A stretch of 64,000 nt of DNA from the NCBI GenBank assembly GCA_950097015.1, contig CATNEN010000014.1, forward strand, positions 1,178,001 through 1,242,000, written 5' to 3'. The stretch comes from Macrostomum hystrix (Eukaryota > Platyhelminthes > Macrostomidae). Numbering within the stretch: position 1 is the stretch's first letter; each line of letters opens with the position of its first letter. The notes under the pieces were generated by a model, which made no database searches, was not told where the DNA came from, and saw nothing but the letters and a program-made list of their open reading frames with translations. Position numbers and translations under genes: made by a program. Below are positions 1-12,400 of the stretch, piece after piece.

Positions 1-876
1 TGTAATCGTAAGGCACTTGTAATCAATATCTGCTGTACGTAAAAACTACTTACTTTTTTAAAGAGCCATATAAAATGAAATCAGCTTTTCTGAACTTCCC
101 TTAATTATCGTGTAGATAAAGTTTCTGTCACCAAGTCGCCGAAAGTTTCTTGGAAATTGATATAACGTGACGCACCGATTTAACTAAATGCCTTAAAACC
201 GTCATCCATTTAGTGCAAATTATTCATAGGTCTAGAGAAACAGTTACGTATGCATTATATTTAAAGCATAAAGCTAGTTTGCTCGTTTGTTAAAAAGTAG
301 TAATTATATTCATAAGAGATAGCTATTATAGTTAGATATCTAGATATAGTCAAAATCCTAAGATTCCTAGCCCTACTTTCTTATGCCAATTTGTTAGACA
401 GCTAAATGTACCTATAAGCTATTTTGCTACATTTTAATAATATTCAATGTTTTTTACTTACCCAGTTAAAATAATTGACTATGAATTGAATTTGCTTAGT
501 CTCTTAAAGCTCTGTATATTTTTTACTTGTAGGCTGTAGAAGCTCTAAGCTATATACCATAACAGTATAATGTATAATAAATAGCAAGAAAAAACTGTTT
601 CATAATTTAATTAGCCTAATAAAAAACGGTCTAGTAATTGTCAGTTTATTTATTTCCAATAAAAACAGAAGTACAAGTTGAACTGCTGCACAATACTTAT
701 TATTATATAACTTGCATGTTGCAACTCAAGGATAGTAAATGTGAATAAAGTGTAGCTAGAAAACTAAATTTAAATATTTAGCATCATAACATTTTTGCTA
801 TTGCTTTTACTATTGAAAATAAGTATTCTCATTTTAGTAAGAATTTTTGTTTCATGTAATTTTCATTTGTAAAGAA
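1..876. other. AT-rich non-coding DNA
   Basis: No exon, RNA gene or repeat array recognised. It lies directly upstream of the EndoU start and presumably holds its promoter or 5' UTR, but no convincing TATA/Inr pair stands out in such AT-rich sequence. Confidence 0.5.
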
Positions 877-3185
877 ATGGCAGTCTCAGAAGAGGAGCTC
901 TCAGAAATCTTCACAGAGCTATGGGATGTGGATGATAATCGCTGCTTGCATGGCAAAGACTATGAGCTCAACCTTCAGGGTGAGTTGTTAATCCCAAAGA
1001 TAAGTTACAGGCATATCTTGGTTTTAAGACCATTACACATTCTAATAGCAGCCACACCAACCAACAATATAATGTCAAATTTCAATAGATCAAAAAGCAT
1101 GAATCTATGAAATTCATGCATCTATGAAATCTATGGGAATATCACATGAAGTCTATGGGAATCTGCATATGAAGTCTATGGGAATATGCACATGAAGTCT
1201 ATGGGAATATGCACATGAAGTCTATGGGAATCTACATATGAAGTCTATGGGAATCTGCATATGAAGTCTATGGGAATCTGCATATGAAGTCTATGGGAAT
1301 CTGCATATGAAATCTATGGGAATCTGCATACGAAGTCTATGGGAATCTGCATGACAAATCTCAGAATCTGCTACTGAAAAATGTTGCACTGTTTTGATCC
1401 ACTTGCCCAGCCTCTCTGCGCTACTCCGATGGCGATGCTGACAGATCTGCTGAGCCGCTGTTTCTCCAGCTTGACGAGGAGCAGATTTTATCTCGGCCTA
1501 CTTACCGGGGTGAGTTGGCCATGAGCTTCTGAATGGCGTCCTAACTTTAATTATGAGTATGCTGAATGGAATATTCAGGTTTCTGACCGATGGACTCCAA
1601 TGGATTCCGATCTAGCAAAGCTAGGCTTATCAGAATTACGGGGTTTTCAGGATTTGGGGTTGGCATTCAAAATTCTTCCGTTAGACTTCTGGGATTTTTA
1701 GTAAAAAAATAGAGTTCTTTGTGTGGATTTAGGAGATTTTCAGTTAGGAATTCGGAGACTTTCGGTTTGGAATTCGGAGACTTTCGGTTTGGAATTCGGA
1801 GACTTTCAGTTTGGAATTCGGAGACTTTCAGTTTGGAATTCGGAGACTTTCGGTTTGGAATTCGGAGACTTTCGGTTTGGAATTCGGAGACTTTCGGTTT
1901 GGAATTCGGAGACTTTCGGTTTGGAATTCGGAGACTTTCAGTTTGGAATTCGGAGACTTTCGGTTTGGAATTCGGAGACTTTCGGTTTGGAATTCGGAGA
2001 CTTTCAATTTGGAATTCGCAGACTTTCGGTTTGGAATTCGGAGACTTTCAGTTTGGAATTCGGAGACTTTCAGTTTGGAATTCGGAGACTTTCGGTTTGG
2101 AATTCGGAGACTTTCGGTTTGGAATTCGGAGACTTTCAATTTGGAATTCGCAGACTTTCGGTTTGGAATTCGGAGACTTTCAGTTTGGAATTCGGAGACT
2201 TTCAGTTTGGAATTCGGAGACTTTCGGTTTGGAATTCGGAGACTTTCGGTTTGGAATTCGGAGACTTTCAGCTTGGAATTCGGAGACTTTCATTTCGGAA
2301 TTCGGAGACTTTCGGTTTGGAATTCGGAGACTTTCAGTTTCTCCTTTTGAATCGCAGGTTTTGCTTTCTTTGCGAACCCCGCCCTTCTCCAGCCTTCGTC
2401 GCCCTGCTAGACAACTACGAACTGGCTGTCGGCGTGTCCGAGACCGTCACATCCGAGGAGCTGAGCGAGAACTTCGCTTTCATCCGGGCCTGCCTGCCCA
2501 CCCGGCCGATGCGGGCGGCGCACCGCTTCCTGGCGCGCCTCGGCCTGGCCGCCCCGGGCGTCCGCGAGTTCGCCGCCGAGCTGGACAACATCTGGTTTCG
2601 CATGTACAAGCGGGTGCGGGGCGGCCCGCGGAATATCCAGGTGAGAATTCGCACCTTCATTGTAGAAAAAAGCAACAGGTCAGGCCAGAAGACCGCCGGC
2701 AGTTCGGCGTCGTGTACAGTTTTGCCTGTCATCCTCGGGTTTCTGCTCAGGACTCCAGCGCCTTCGAGCACGTTTTCGTAGGCGAGACCCGCGCCGATCC
2801 TGACGACCCGGCCTCGGAGGCTTCAGTGATGGGCGCGCACAACTGGCTGCAGCTCTACCTGCTGGAGCGGGCGGGCCGGCTGAACTACTTCGGCTACTAC
2901 CGCCGGGGCACCGCCGCACCCGGCCCGGACGGCCTGCCAGGCCTGGCCGCGCTCAAATTCAGCCTGGACGACGGGCCGGCCAAGTCGCGCGGCGGCGGCT
3001 TCCTGGGCGTCAGTCCCGAGTTCGAACTCGCCCTGTACACAGTAGCCCACTTGCTCAGCTCCAACGGATTGGCTGGTCGGGGCGGCCCGATGGTGGCGCA
3101 GGTTGGGCCCCATCGACTGCGCATCTACTGCCGCACCATCGGCCAGGGCCGCCTCGCCACCTGCTACCCGGAGCTCGCTGACTGA
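877..3185 (+). CDS. EndoU/XendoU-family poly(U)-specific endoribonuclease, 4 exons, 294 aa
   Basis: Exons 877-979, 1411-1509, 2393-2640 and 2751-3185 (TGA stop) join in consistent phase (1, 1, 0) to 885 nt. The product matches the single XendoU catalytic domain: N-terminal 'ELSEIFTELWDVDDNR', 'FVALLDNYE', 'IWFRMYKR', then the active-site blocks 'FEHVFVGE' (His157), 'GAHNWLQLY' (His180) and 'GVSPEFELALYT'. A lysine (Lys228) sits where the family has its third catalytic residue. The family cleaves single-stranded RNA at uridylates, needs Mn2+ and leaves 2',3'-cyclic phosphate ends. ATG 877 has A at -3 and starts directly at the domain. No signal peptide or somatomedin B domain is visible, so the form is either intracellular or lacks an upstream exon in the AT-rich 1-876 stretch. 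Introns 1 and 2 each carry a private minisatellite. The intron-2 repeat happens to be open in the exon frames, creating spurious long ORFs. Confidence 0.93.
1130..1355. repeat. 23-bp minisatellite in EndoU intron 1
   Basis: About ten head-to-tail copies of a unit containing 'gaagtctatgggaatctgca', with small variations, inside the 431-bp first intron (980-1410). Confidence 0.9.
1733..2342. repeat. 22-bp minisatellite in EndoU intron 2
   Basis: About 28 copies of 'gaattcggagactttcggtt' plus 'tg'. Since 22 is not a multiple of 3 and no unit contributes a stop on either strand, several frames stay open. The long repetitive ORFs predicted here are artefacts of the repeat. Confidence 0.95.
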
Positions 3186-3344
3186 TGCGGCTTCTGCTGC
3201 TTGACATTGTCATTACACTTGACAGTGATTGCATGACAGAACATGACTTGAGAAAACCGATTTCTGCCGCTACCACTCAAAAGTAATCCTGTCGCCTTGT
3301 CTTTACCTATCAAAGGTGAAAACGTGCCTGGGTATTTACCCAGA

Positions 3345-4100
3345 GGTTTTTCGGGGACTTAGCGTTACCCCAAGGGTAATTTTGTGGCTGGTGTTACCTA
3401 GCAAGGAGTAATTCTGTGGCTGGTGTTACCTACTAACTACCAAGGGGTAATTCTGTGGCTGGTGTTACCTACTAACTACCAAGGGGTAATTCTGTGGCCT
3501 CTGGCCTGGTGTTACCTACCAAGAGGTAATTCTGTGGCTGGTGTTACCTAGCAAGGAGTAATTCTGTGGCTGGTGTTACCTAGCAAGGAGTAATTCTGTG
3601 GCTGGTGTTACCTACTAACTACCAAGGGGTAATTCTGTGGCTGGTGTTACCTAGCAAGGAGTAATTCTGTGGCTGGTGTTACCTACTAACTACCAAGGGG
3701 TAATTCTGTGGCTGGTGTTACCTAGCAAGGAGTAATTCTGTGGCTGGTGTTACCTAGCAAGGAGTAATTCTGTGGCTGGTTTTACCTAGCAAGGAGTAAT
3801 TCTGTGGCTGGTGTTACCTACCAAGAGGTAATTCTGTGGCTGTTGTTACCTACCAAGGGGTAATTCTGTGGCTGTGTTACCTACCAAGGGGTAATTCTGT
3901 GGCTGTGTTACCTACCAAGGAGTAATTCTGTGGCTGGTGTTACCTACCAAGGGGTAATTCTGTGGCTGTGTTACCTACCAAGGGGTAATTCTGTGGCTGT
4001 GTTACCTACCAAGGAGTAATTCTGTGGCTGGTGTTACCTGCCAAGGAGTAATTCTGTGGCTGGTGTTACCTACCAAGGGGTAATTCTGTGGCTGGTTTAC
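3345..4100. repeat. ~32-bp minisatellite downstream of EndoU
   Basis: More than 20 copies built on 'taattctgtggctggtgtta' followed by 'cctaccaagggg'. Some units carry an extra 'tactaac' block and others lack a G, so length varies between units. Confidence 0.93.
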
Positions 4101-5338
4101 CGCTCAAATAGCATGATTCGATGCCCTGCAGCAAACTTTCAGGTATCAATTTTGTAATTCTTTACACCTGTCTGTAGGATTTGCGGTATCGATAGTCAGT
4201 TCAGAGTGGTTAGTTTTTTCAAGTGCAACTTTTAGTGACGTGTAGGCGCCGATTTAAATTCACATTTTCACATTTTTACTTCTTAAAACCATTTTGAGCA
4301 GGATTTTTTCGCCTGGCAAATAAAAGTTTATTTCTTGCAATCCATTTACTTAGCTGCTCATACTTCGAGCAAGGAACACTAGAAGTAGCACTAAAATTGG
4401 TCTTTTTCTAGGAGTCCTTGGTTACTAAGTACGAGCCGCAGCAGCTGCTTCGCTTTTGGCTGCGACTCGCTTTCTAAATTGCCCCCTTTTTCACTTTTAT
4501 ATGGCTGTTTGGGTGTTTGCTTTTTTAACTTTTTTTCTGACATTATTTTTTCTAATTGTTACAGTGCTTTTGTTATAATGGTGTCGCTGTTTACAAAATA
4601 GGATATTGTGGATTGTGTTTAAATTTCAATTTATTATTGCTGCTTTCCGCTTAGTGCAAAATAAACTTTACAGGATAGCCGTTTGAAGTACTTTTTGCTG
4701 CTTTGGGCCTTTGTAACTGGTCCGGCATTTCTCGCATTGATCATAAAGCATGCTTCTCTTTTACTGACTCAACTGGCTTCGTTTCTGTATTTCCTGTGTT
4801 TTGCCCAACATTATGGCGAAGGTCGCTGATCGCAGTAAGTCAGTTTTATTCAGCAGAACTAATTGATTGATTACTAAATTTGGCCCACTTTCACGCGTGT
4901 GTACATCTGCCTGATTTCTCATTGTCGCCGTCTGTAAAGTTCATGTGTGTATTATTGGGAGAACCGATAATTATTCATTTTAGGGAGAAAGAGTTCCGGG
5001 CTCATTGGGATTCTGGAAGGGGACCTACTCGACGCTTCTTTAAAATGACACATGGCTTTGTGGACCCTTTATTTTGCAGCTGTTGCTCCTGTGTTTGCTT
5101 GGTGGGGTTGAGATCGGGGGGAGATTATGTAGAGAGAGCTTTGATCCAGGAAGGAGCTGCAGCAGCACAAGTTACCCGCTATGTGTGCTCTAAAAAGCCT
5201 GACCAAAACTCTGCGTGACTATGATTCTGTCTTGGGGGTGGGAAAAATGACTCAGAACACTTATTCTCAAATTACTCAGCAGACATTGCAGATCCGTCAC
5301 CAGCAACAGAAACGGCAGAATCACTCGGGTCAGCTGCA
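4101..5338. other. Intergenic, no gene recognised
   Basis: No domain-like coding sequence. A 112-codon ORF at 4880-5218 (+) resembles nothing I recognise. Near 4893-4945, 'gtgtgtacatctgc' and the following bases weakly resemble the middle of the SINE annotated at 63125-63482 and could be an old fragment. Confidence 0.5.
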
Positions 5339-6125
5339 GCCGCAGTGACATCAGCACCAGAGTAGGCAGCAGCAGTTGCAGCAGCAGTTGTAGCACCAGA
5401 GTAAGCAGCAGCAGTGGTAGCACCAGAGTAGGCAGCAGCAGTTGTAGCACCAGAGTAGGCAGCAGCAGTTGTAGCACCAGAGTAGGCAGCAGCAGTTGTA
5501 GCACCAGAGTAGGCAGCAGCAGTTGTAGCACCAGAGTAGGCAGCAGCAGTTGTAGCACCAGAGTAAGCAGCAGCAGTGGTAGCACCAGAGTAGGCAGCAG
5601 CAGTTGTAGCACCAGAGTAGGCAGCAGCAGTTGTAGCACCAGAGTAGGCAGCAGCAGTTGTAGCACCAGAGTAGGCAGCAGCAGTTGTAGCACCAGAGTA
5701 GGCAGCAGCAGTTGTAGCACCAGAGTAAGCAGCAGCAGTGGTAGCACCAGAGTAGGCAGCAGCAGTTGTAGCACCAGAGTAGGCAGCAGCAGTTGTAGCA
5801 CCAGAGTAAGCAGCAGCAGTGGTAGCACCAGAGTAGGCAGCAGCAGTTGTAGCACCAGAGTAGGCAACAGCAGTGGTAGCACCAGAGTAGGCAGCAGCAG
5901 TGGTATAGCACCAGAGTAGGCAGCAGCAGTTGCAGCACCAGAGTAGGCAGCAGCAGTTGCAGCACCAGAGTAGGCAGCAGCAGTTGTAGCACCAGAGTAG
6001 GCAGCAGCAGTTGTAGCACCAGAGTAGGCAGCAGCAGTTGTAGCACCAGAGTAGGCAGCAGCATCAGCCGTTGAAGACAATGACGGCATTGGGATTAGTC
6101 CAATCGACTTTCCCATGCTGGACAT
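5272..6125 (-). pseudogene. Possible Ala/Tyr/Ser/Gly-repeat protein, frame-broken
   Basis: On the minus strand ATG 6125 opens 'MSSMGKSIGLIPMPSLSST' and then enters nine-residue repeats 'AAAYSGATT'. The 2-nt slip near 5903 throws the reading frame into Leu-rich nonsense. Beyond the array the AAAYSGA frame ends in a non-repetitive tail 'DPSDSAVSVAGDGSAMSAE' and a TAA (5272-5274). Non-repeat sequence in the same frame at both ends suggests a low-complexity protein that has since been disrupted. It may equally be a non-coding minisatellite that is open by chance. No family recognised. Confidence 0.25.
5340..6065. repeat. 27-bp minisatellite (codon-length unit)
   Basis: About 27 copies of 'gtagcaccagagtaggcagc' plus 'agcagtt'. 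The unit is nine codons long and stop-free on the minus strand, giving Ala-Tyr-Ser-Gly repeats in one frame and Leu-rich repeats in the next. One +2-nt slip lies near 5903 ('gtggtatagcacc' in place of 'gtggtagcacc'). Confidence 0.95.
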
Positions 6126-6187
6126 GATTAACCTGACCTAAGACGTTCTGGTTCAACATAGCATCTAGTGCAGACGCAGTCTTTGTT

Positions 6188-7048
6188 TTATCGGAGGTTC
6201 AGGCTTATGCCAATCTTCCGCATCGCGTCGCCAAGGACATTCTTCAAAAATCTTCCTAGAATTCTCAGCAGAAATGTGGCCGAAACAGCACAATAGCGGA
6301 GCCGTGGTAGGTCAGTCAACAAAGCAAAAATGTTATGCCGGGACTGAACATGATAGTAAGTAGCTTCGAACAGCTCCGCAACGCTAGTTACTGTGAGCTG
6401 ATGCTCACGCAAAAGGCGATTGTAGACTTGGCCGAGAAAGAACGAAGTCACCCCTCATTCTCCGATTATAAAGCTGATCCTGACTGACCAGCCGGCCATG
6501 CAGCTCTGCGATGCGTTGATCCGTAGGTTTGCTGATGATTATTTCCCTGTAGATTTCCTCCAGCTGACCTGCATCCAGCACTTCTTGCTCGTCGTCAGCG
6601 TATAGAAGCGAATTCCGGACATTGTTAAATATGTCGTGCGCCTTCACCTTCCTTTTTAGCTCTTTTCTTCGCTACAGCGTAGACGCCTCTCTTCTTCCTC
6701 AGACAACCTCTCCCACAATTCAGCTACTCTAGCTTTCACTTTGTTCCTGCACTCGTCTACAACGAATTCTTCGATTGACTCGACGAAGTCGTTCAAGTCC
6801 TTGTGTGTCACTCTAACGGTATCAGCTTGAAACATTACAGAGATTTTTTTGTGCAAAGAAAGAATAAACTCGAGACTAAAGGCTTGTAAAATAAGACCAC
6901 GCAGCATATTTGCGAAATTACTTACTGAAATTAAAATTAAAATTGGTGAAAAACTTGCTTGGCGACCGAAAAGCACAGCAGAAGCGGCAGAGGCAACTTC
7001 CAATGCACAGCAGTGGGGTGCAGAACAGTTGGGTGTGTCCCTTCTCAC
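6188..7048 (-). pseudogene. Degenerate coding remnant, unrecognised
   Basis: Three minus-strand reading blocks follow each other with frame changes near 6650 and 6460: an acidic helical block with 'HKDLNDFVESIEEFVVDE' and 'ARVAELWERLSEEEERR', a block with 'HDIFNNVRNSLLYADDEQE', and a block with 'LGQVYNRLLREHQLTVTSV'. Protein-like composition continued across frameshifts suggests one decayed gene or transposon ORF. The retrotransposon at 7059-8728 was inserted just upstream of it (on the minus strand). I do not recognise the family. Confidence 0.4.
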
Positions 7049-7058
7049 TCTAACCTGT

Positions 7059-8728
7059 TGACTTTGACTTACTTGACTTATCTGCAGGGCGGTCCGATGG
7101 ACACAGCGGGGAGGCGGGGGTCGCCCATTCCCCTAATCCCTGAAAGACCCGCAATCGGCCAATGGCGCGGGGCCAGTCAGGGAGGTCCGTGGCCGGTCCT
7201 TCCTGCAGCTTGCTCTTCACTAGGGAAGAAAGATGCTCGTCTGGTAGACCTTAGGAACCGGACGAGCCGCGGGATGTTCTCGGATCTGCAAACGTCGTCC
7301 ATGGATGGGTTTGGTCCGAGGTGATTTAGCCTCTCTTTGGTGAAGAAAGGGCATTGGCAGACGAAGTGCAGGGCATCCTCGTTTTCAAGGTTGCAGAACG
7401 GGCACAGCTCGCTCCGGAGGTCTCCTCGGAGGAAACAGTGTCTGGCGTAGCAACCATGGCCCGTGAGGGTCATGGTGAGGGCCCGGATGTCCTTCCGGGT
7501 CTGGTTTAGGAGGACCTTCCGGAGCCGAGTGGATGGCACTGAGACTGCCGCTTTGGATTGGCGGCAATTAATGGTGCTTCTCCACCGGGCAAGATGAAGG
7601 TTGGCGGCCCAGTCATCAATCTGACGATAGATGACGGTGTTCGGAATTGGAACCGGGGGCAGGGGCCCGGCGCAGAGCTAGCGCCTCCCTGCTTGGCCAG
7701 GGAGTCAGCAAGCTCGTTTCCAGGAAAACCGGCATGCCCTGGTATCCACTGGAGTCTGACGGTATTCTTACCGGCCAGGTTGTTAAGCTGCCGGACACAG
7801 TCAGAGACTGTCCGGGAGGTCGTGGTGGTGTGACAGAGGGCTTGCAGAGCAGCCTGACTGTCCGAGTGAAAGATGATAGTCCTGCCTGAGATGTTTTTCT
7901 CGTTCAGCTCCGCAGCGCAGGAGCTGATGGCCAGGACCTCGTTCTGGAAACGCTCGAGGAATTTCCAGTGTGTTGGGCGTGTGTGGCGACAACACGTCCG
8001 TTGACAAGGATACAGATCCCGAAGCCAGTGGAGCCATCCTTCATGGATCCGTCCGTGTAGCAGTGGACCTCCTGGGTGTTCCAGTGGTCGCTAGCTTGAT
8101 CCCTGGTGGGGATGAGAACCTTAAAGCACTGAAGGAGGTTGAGCGTGCGCAGTTCTCCGTCCGTAAGGACGTTGATTCCGTTGCTCACGTTCAAATCTCT
8201 CAGGCAAAGGTCCGTGTGCGGCAGGAGCTTTCGTTTTGCTGCCGCTCGATGGAGTCCAGCTGAGCCTGTGATCGAGCGTTATGCCCCAGGCATTTAGTTT
8301 GCTTCTGGAAGGTGATGTCCTTTCCATACAGCTGGAGGGGGCGAATATGCCATTTGTTTTTGCTGGTGAACATGATCGCCGCTGTCTTAGTCTCGGAGAG
8401 CTTCAGACAACAGCGAGTTGCCCATCTTTCAGCGTTGTTAATAAAGTTTTGCAGAAGGTCTCGGAGGGTCTCCGGTGAAGGGCCGGATGCCACTGCCGTA
8501 ACATCATCCGCGTAGCCGACCTTTAGGATGATGTCCGGCTGAGAGTCCCGAAGGAGTTCGTCGATAACCAAGTGTTATATTCCAGAGAATTGGTGAGATG
8601 ACTCCGCCTTGTGGGCTACCTTTGCAGACAGTGATCGTCCGCTGGTGTCCAAGAAGGTGCGCCGTGGCAGTGCGGTGGCGGACCATGTACATGATCCACC
8701 TCCTAAGATTCGAATGCGTGTGCCGCAT
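7059..8728 (-). mobile_element. 5'-truncated non-LTR retrotransposon (RT + RNase H), frame-broken, with 12-bp TSD
   Basis: A 12-bp direct repeat 'actctaacctgt' flanks the insert (7047-7058 and 8729-8740), a target-site duplication. Reading on the minus strand: reverse transcriptase from mid-domain ('QGGVISPILWNI' near 8615, catalytic 'YADD' near 8510), then RNase H ('YTDGSMKDGS' near 8065, 'WIPGHAG..GNE.AD' near 7720), then the terminal Cys-His cluster 'CPFCNLENEDALHFVC' near 7390. The 3' end carries short tandem 'AAGTCA'-type repeats, as in I/Jockey/R1-like LINEs. Frame changes separate the RT, RNase H and C-terminal pieces, so the copy is dead. The element is truncated at its 5' end inside the RT fingers, which is typical of target-primed reverse transcription. 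Confidence 0.9.
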
Positions 8729-8740
8729 ACTCTAACCTGT

Positions 8741-9128
8741 ACTCAGTCGAAATCTTCCAGGAATTGTTTTAACAGTAGTTACAATTGCTTGATGATTTCT
8801 GCAAAGTTATAGTAGCTGTCGTAATCTTTTATGGCCACTCCCTACTTATACAACCAGTGACTTTGGAGCGCTAGATTAATATTACGAACATTTATTGTGT
8901 TGTCGGCCAAGTATTTCTTCATGTACTCGCTGCATTCTAGTTTGCATTGGTACTTATTATTGTAATTGAGCTCACGCGCTTTGTAATAAGATCCTGGAGA
9001 GACGATTGGAAACATTGTTATTGAGAATATTATTTTTAGAAGGATAATGTATAATGACGACTGCGTAAATTTTTGTCCCAGATAGCAGCCGCAGATACTA
9101 CTCCTGTCCGTAGATAATGTGCTCATTT
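8741..9128 (-). other. Flank between LINE and RT fossil, unrecognised ORF remnants
   Basis: A minus-strand reading block (8842-9126) contains 'ECSEYMKKYLADNTINVR' but no domain I recognise. It may be part of the same decayed sequence as 6188-7048, split by the LINE insertion. Confidence 0.3.
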
Positions 9129-9410
9129 GCTATACCATCTAAAATTCCTGCAGCCTTTCTTATATTGATCTTTTTAATTGCTCTATCTACTTCCGCACAG
9201 CCAATTAAATCTTCGGGGACTGCCTGCTTCACCTGTGCGATGCGGCTGGGCACCCGAAAAAGAATGTGCGTTCAAAACTTTGTTTAGGTTGTCCGCGATG
9301 TCAGCGATTCGGACTTGAGATCTGTTAAGTCGCTTGCTTGTGAACAGCAACTCTTCTGCTCTTCTAAGGCCGGACCAGAATCCCTTTGAGGTTCCAGAAG
9401 CCGCCATTTT
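9129..9410 (-). mobile_element. Fossil reverse-transcriptase N-terminal fragment of another LINE
   Basis: Read on the minus strand across one frameshift, this fragment gives 'KGFWSGLRRAEELLF', 'IADNLNKVLNAH' and then 'EVDRAIKKINIRKAAG.LDGIANEHI'. This has the layout of the region just before RT motif 1 in LINE ORF2 proteins (finger region followed by the K-A-G-x-D-G-I-x-x-E motif). Stops and the frameshift show it is inactive. Confidence 0.6.
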
Positions 9411-12400
9411 ATGAATGCAGTCATTTAGGTCCGTTTGCTTAAGTTTCTGGAGTTGTTGTATTATATTCTGATACTAGGCAGGCAAAGCGTGCGGCTTTAA
9501 CCGCCTTTAATGTTTGAGAAATCCGCCTCGCTGTCTTTTCATTACCCGTCACTCCCTGCTCACCTAGCTGTACAGCTGAGTTTGCGTTACCTTGCGTGTT
9601 TTACGTACTGAGCGCATGTACTTTCACCAACACCCCTAATTCCCGGGCACTAGCCTACCACGTAGCATTATATGGCACCTCTCTCAGCGTGAGATGGTGT
9701 CGCTGCTGCTCAATTGTCAATTTTTTTTCTTCTTTTTGCATTTTACCTCCGGTCGTTTTGTTTCTTCATCCAAAAATACACACTAAACGGCAATGCTTAA
9801 TCGCTTTAGGGCCTGCGTCGCCAAGTTCGTACCGCCATTTTACTCGCCTCTGCCTCACTGATCTGAACATTAAAAGCGCATTATCAGTTTGTTTACGTAT
9901 TTTTTCCTGGCCAGGACTTAAAGGACATGCTCAAGTTTCTTAATGTCTCATCTCGATTTGCCCAAAACTTGTTCGGAATGATTGTCTTTACGCAGCTTTC
10001 TGCCGCTGAGTCTCATCCCTCCATCCCTTGCATCAATAGATAGCAGCTCTCTAATGATTTCTTGGCTTTGCAGCAATATTTCCGTTGCTTTGGACATAGA
10101 CGAAATCCCCCGGCAGCGGGCACAAATCGACTTTCCGTGCCCGCTGTTTTAGTCTATGAGCCTTTCCAATCCTGAAACTATATACATCGGGTTTCAAATT
10201 GCATGAATTTTATATATATTGACGATTGACTATTCCACTGGTTGAATCGCTACAACTTTTTGTGTAAACATGCCAATAAGTCATGCCAGTGAACTCTATA
10301 GCCTTCTTTGTATCACATTAATAGCTAATTTTATCATCCTGCTGTGTTCCAACTGCGCAATTGGTGAGTACTCACAATCCTTTTAACTATTTTGAGTGTG
10401 CTCAGTTTTAAATGCATTATTTGAAATGACAACACAATTCAAAAGTAATTAGCGAGCATATTTAACAAAATACAAGCTGGAAAGCTACAAAAGCAATGAT
10501 TGCCACTGAATTTCTAGCCTTCTCAACTGTTAAAATCTATCAATTAACTTTTTCTACTAAAAGTGAATTGAGTCAACAAGTCAAGTCGTGCGTCAGTGAC
10601 CTATCTAAGATCTACCAACTAGATACATCTGCGTTGCCCTCTTCTCTTGACACTTGTTAAATACAATTTCTTGCGCTAGTGCCACAAGCATTCAAGCAAT
10701 AACTTATTATTTTTTGAACTAGACAAAATGTTCCTGGAAAGTAAAAATCGAATTAGAAACGAAATGCTAAGTCGTAAAAATCGTAAATTAACCAATAAAT
10801 ACTTGGTAATTCTATTTACAAGCTGTATTTGTTGTGGTTCAACTACATGTGCAGGTAGGCCTACAGCTAGGTTGGGTAAGCTGCGTACATGACATGTCAT
10901 TGTCTTGGAAACATCTAGACGCGTCTATTTAAACCATTTTCAATGACATTGGGCAAAGAACAACATTTTATTAGAGTAAAATCGAAAATGCAGCTTCTCT
11001 TAAAAGTACTGCACAGTGTACTGACGCTCCATTAATGTTCACAGGCAGGCATGGATGCTGTTCTTTTGAAGAGGGCTCTAAATGCTATCCAACGACACCA
11101 AACTTGAAAGTGTTTCCGGTCAGCCCTGTTTTCTTCGTGTTTTTTTAGTCATGCGGCTGTATTTGCAGGGTTGTTCCACCGGTCGTTCCAGTCTTTTTTG
11201 CTGACCGTGCCTGCGTGCCTGGGAAAAAGATGACTCTATTAAGCCCTGTCGTTTTCTAGTTGCGTTTATGATCACCACTCAGTCTGTCGAGAACCCAGTT
11301 ATGGGCAATTCGCGCCTTGCTATGTGAATTGCGCTTTCGTTAGCCATCTACGCTCGCGGGTTATTTTTTCCGCTGTTGGGATTTAACTTTTTTGATTCTG
11401 TGGGTTCTATTCATGCTTCATCATTTGTCGCTACTTTGGCGCGAATTTAAATATAACTTGAAATGTCGTTTTTTGGCGTAAGAGCGAGCGTCGCAGTTGG
11501 AAATAGCTAAAGACTAAAGAGTACAGACATTTTAAATTACTAAGACATTTTAATTAGCTGGAGACTGGGGACCCTTTAATAGCCACATTGGACTCGAGAA
11601 TAAGGAACCGGGGCCCTGGCTCTGCCGCTGAGAAGCCGTTAGTTGACATATCAAGAAATCGTGTTTTGGTCATACTCGTACAAAATGTCTTCTAACTTCT
11701 GGGAAACTCGTCTGCACACGAAGTCTAGTTCGTCACAGTGGCTAATATGAAAACCGATCTGAGCTTTGGTCAATAAAGCCTAAAAGCTCTGCTGGTTGGC
11801 GTATTAATTACGAGCCGAAAAAACGTAAAACAAAACCTGTAAACAGAAATATTTAAGGACTATATTTACGTAGCGTCTCTTGGGAGAGCTTGATCTGAAT
11901 ATAGTTTGGCATGCTTTTACAGTAGAAATACCACGCACTGCCTACTACCACGCGATAAACATTTTCCGCCCTTTACGATGAACTTGTTTTCAAAGCCATC
12001 CGATTCAGCATCGTCGAGATTCTTGTCGAAGTCCCAGGTCGGAAGAACAAGTAGCATTGCTCGGTATAATCTACTTTGGCGAATCCATTTTAGTTAAAAA
12101 TTGAAAAAATACTGTTTAATCAACCCAGAGTAGTTAAAAATGATAGCCGAATTGATTACATGATGAAATTTTGAGAGCAGAAAAATACGCCTAACATTAG
12201 TGCATGGTTCTTGCCAACCTACACCCTGACGAAAACCGTTGAATATCTCGACGATAATTATGCTTTGTGATTTAGAAACTTGTTTATTCGGATAGAGCGG
12301 AAAATTTGAGCACATGTTCTGGATATTAATGGCGATTGGTTGAATATTTTAGGAGATACACAAAGAAGATGTGGATAGTTGAATTACCCAGGCGGTCGTT

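Noticed and set aside
1719-3185. Single 488-codon ORF fusing the 22-bp repeat to the EndoU C-terminus
   Set aside because: The repeat lies in an intron. Splice sites with matching phases give a clean 294-residue EndoU, and the ORF also reads exon 3 in the wrong frame.
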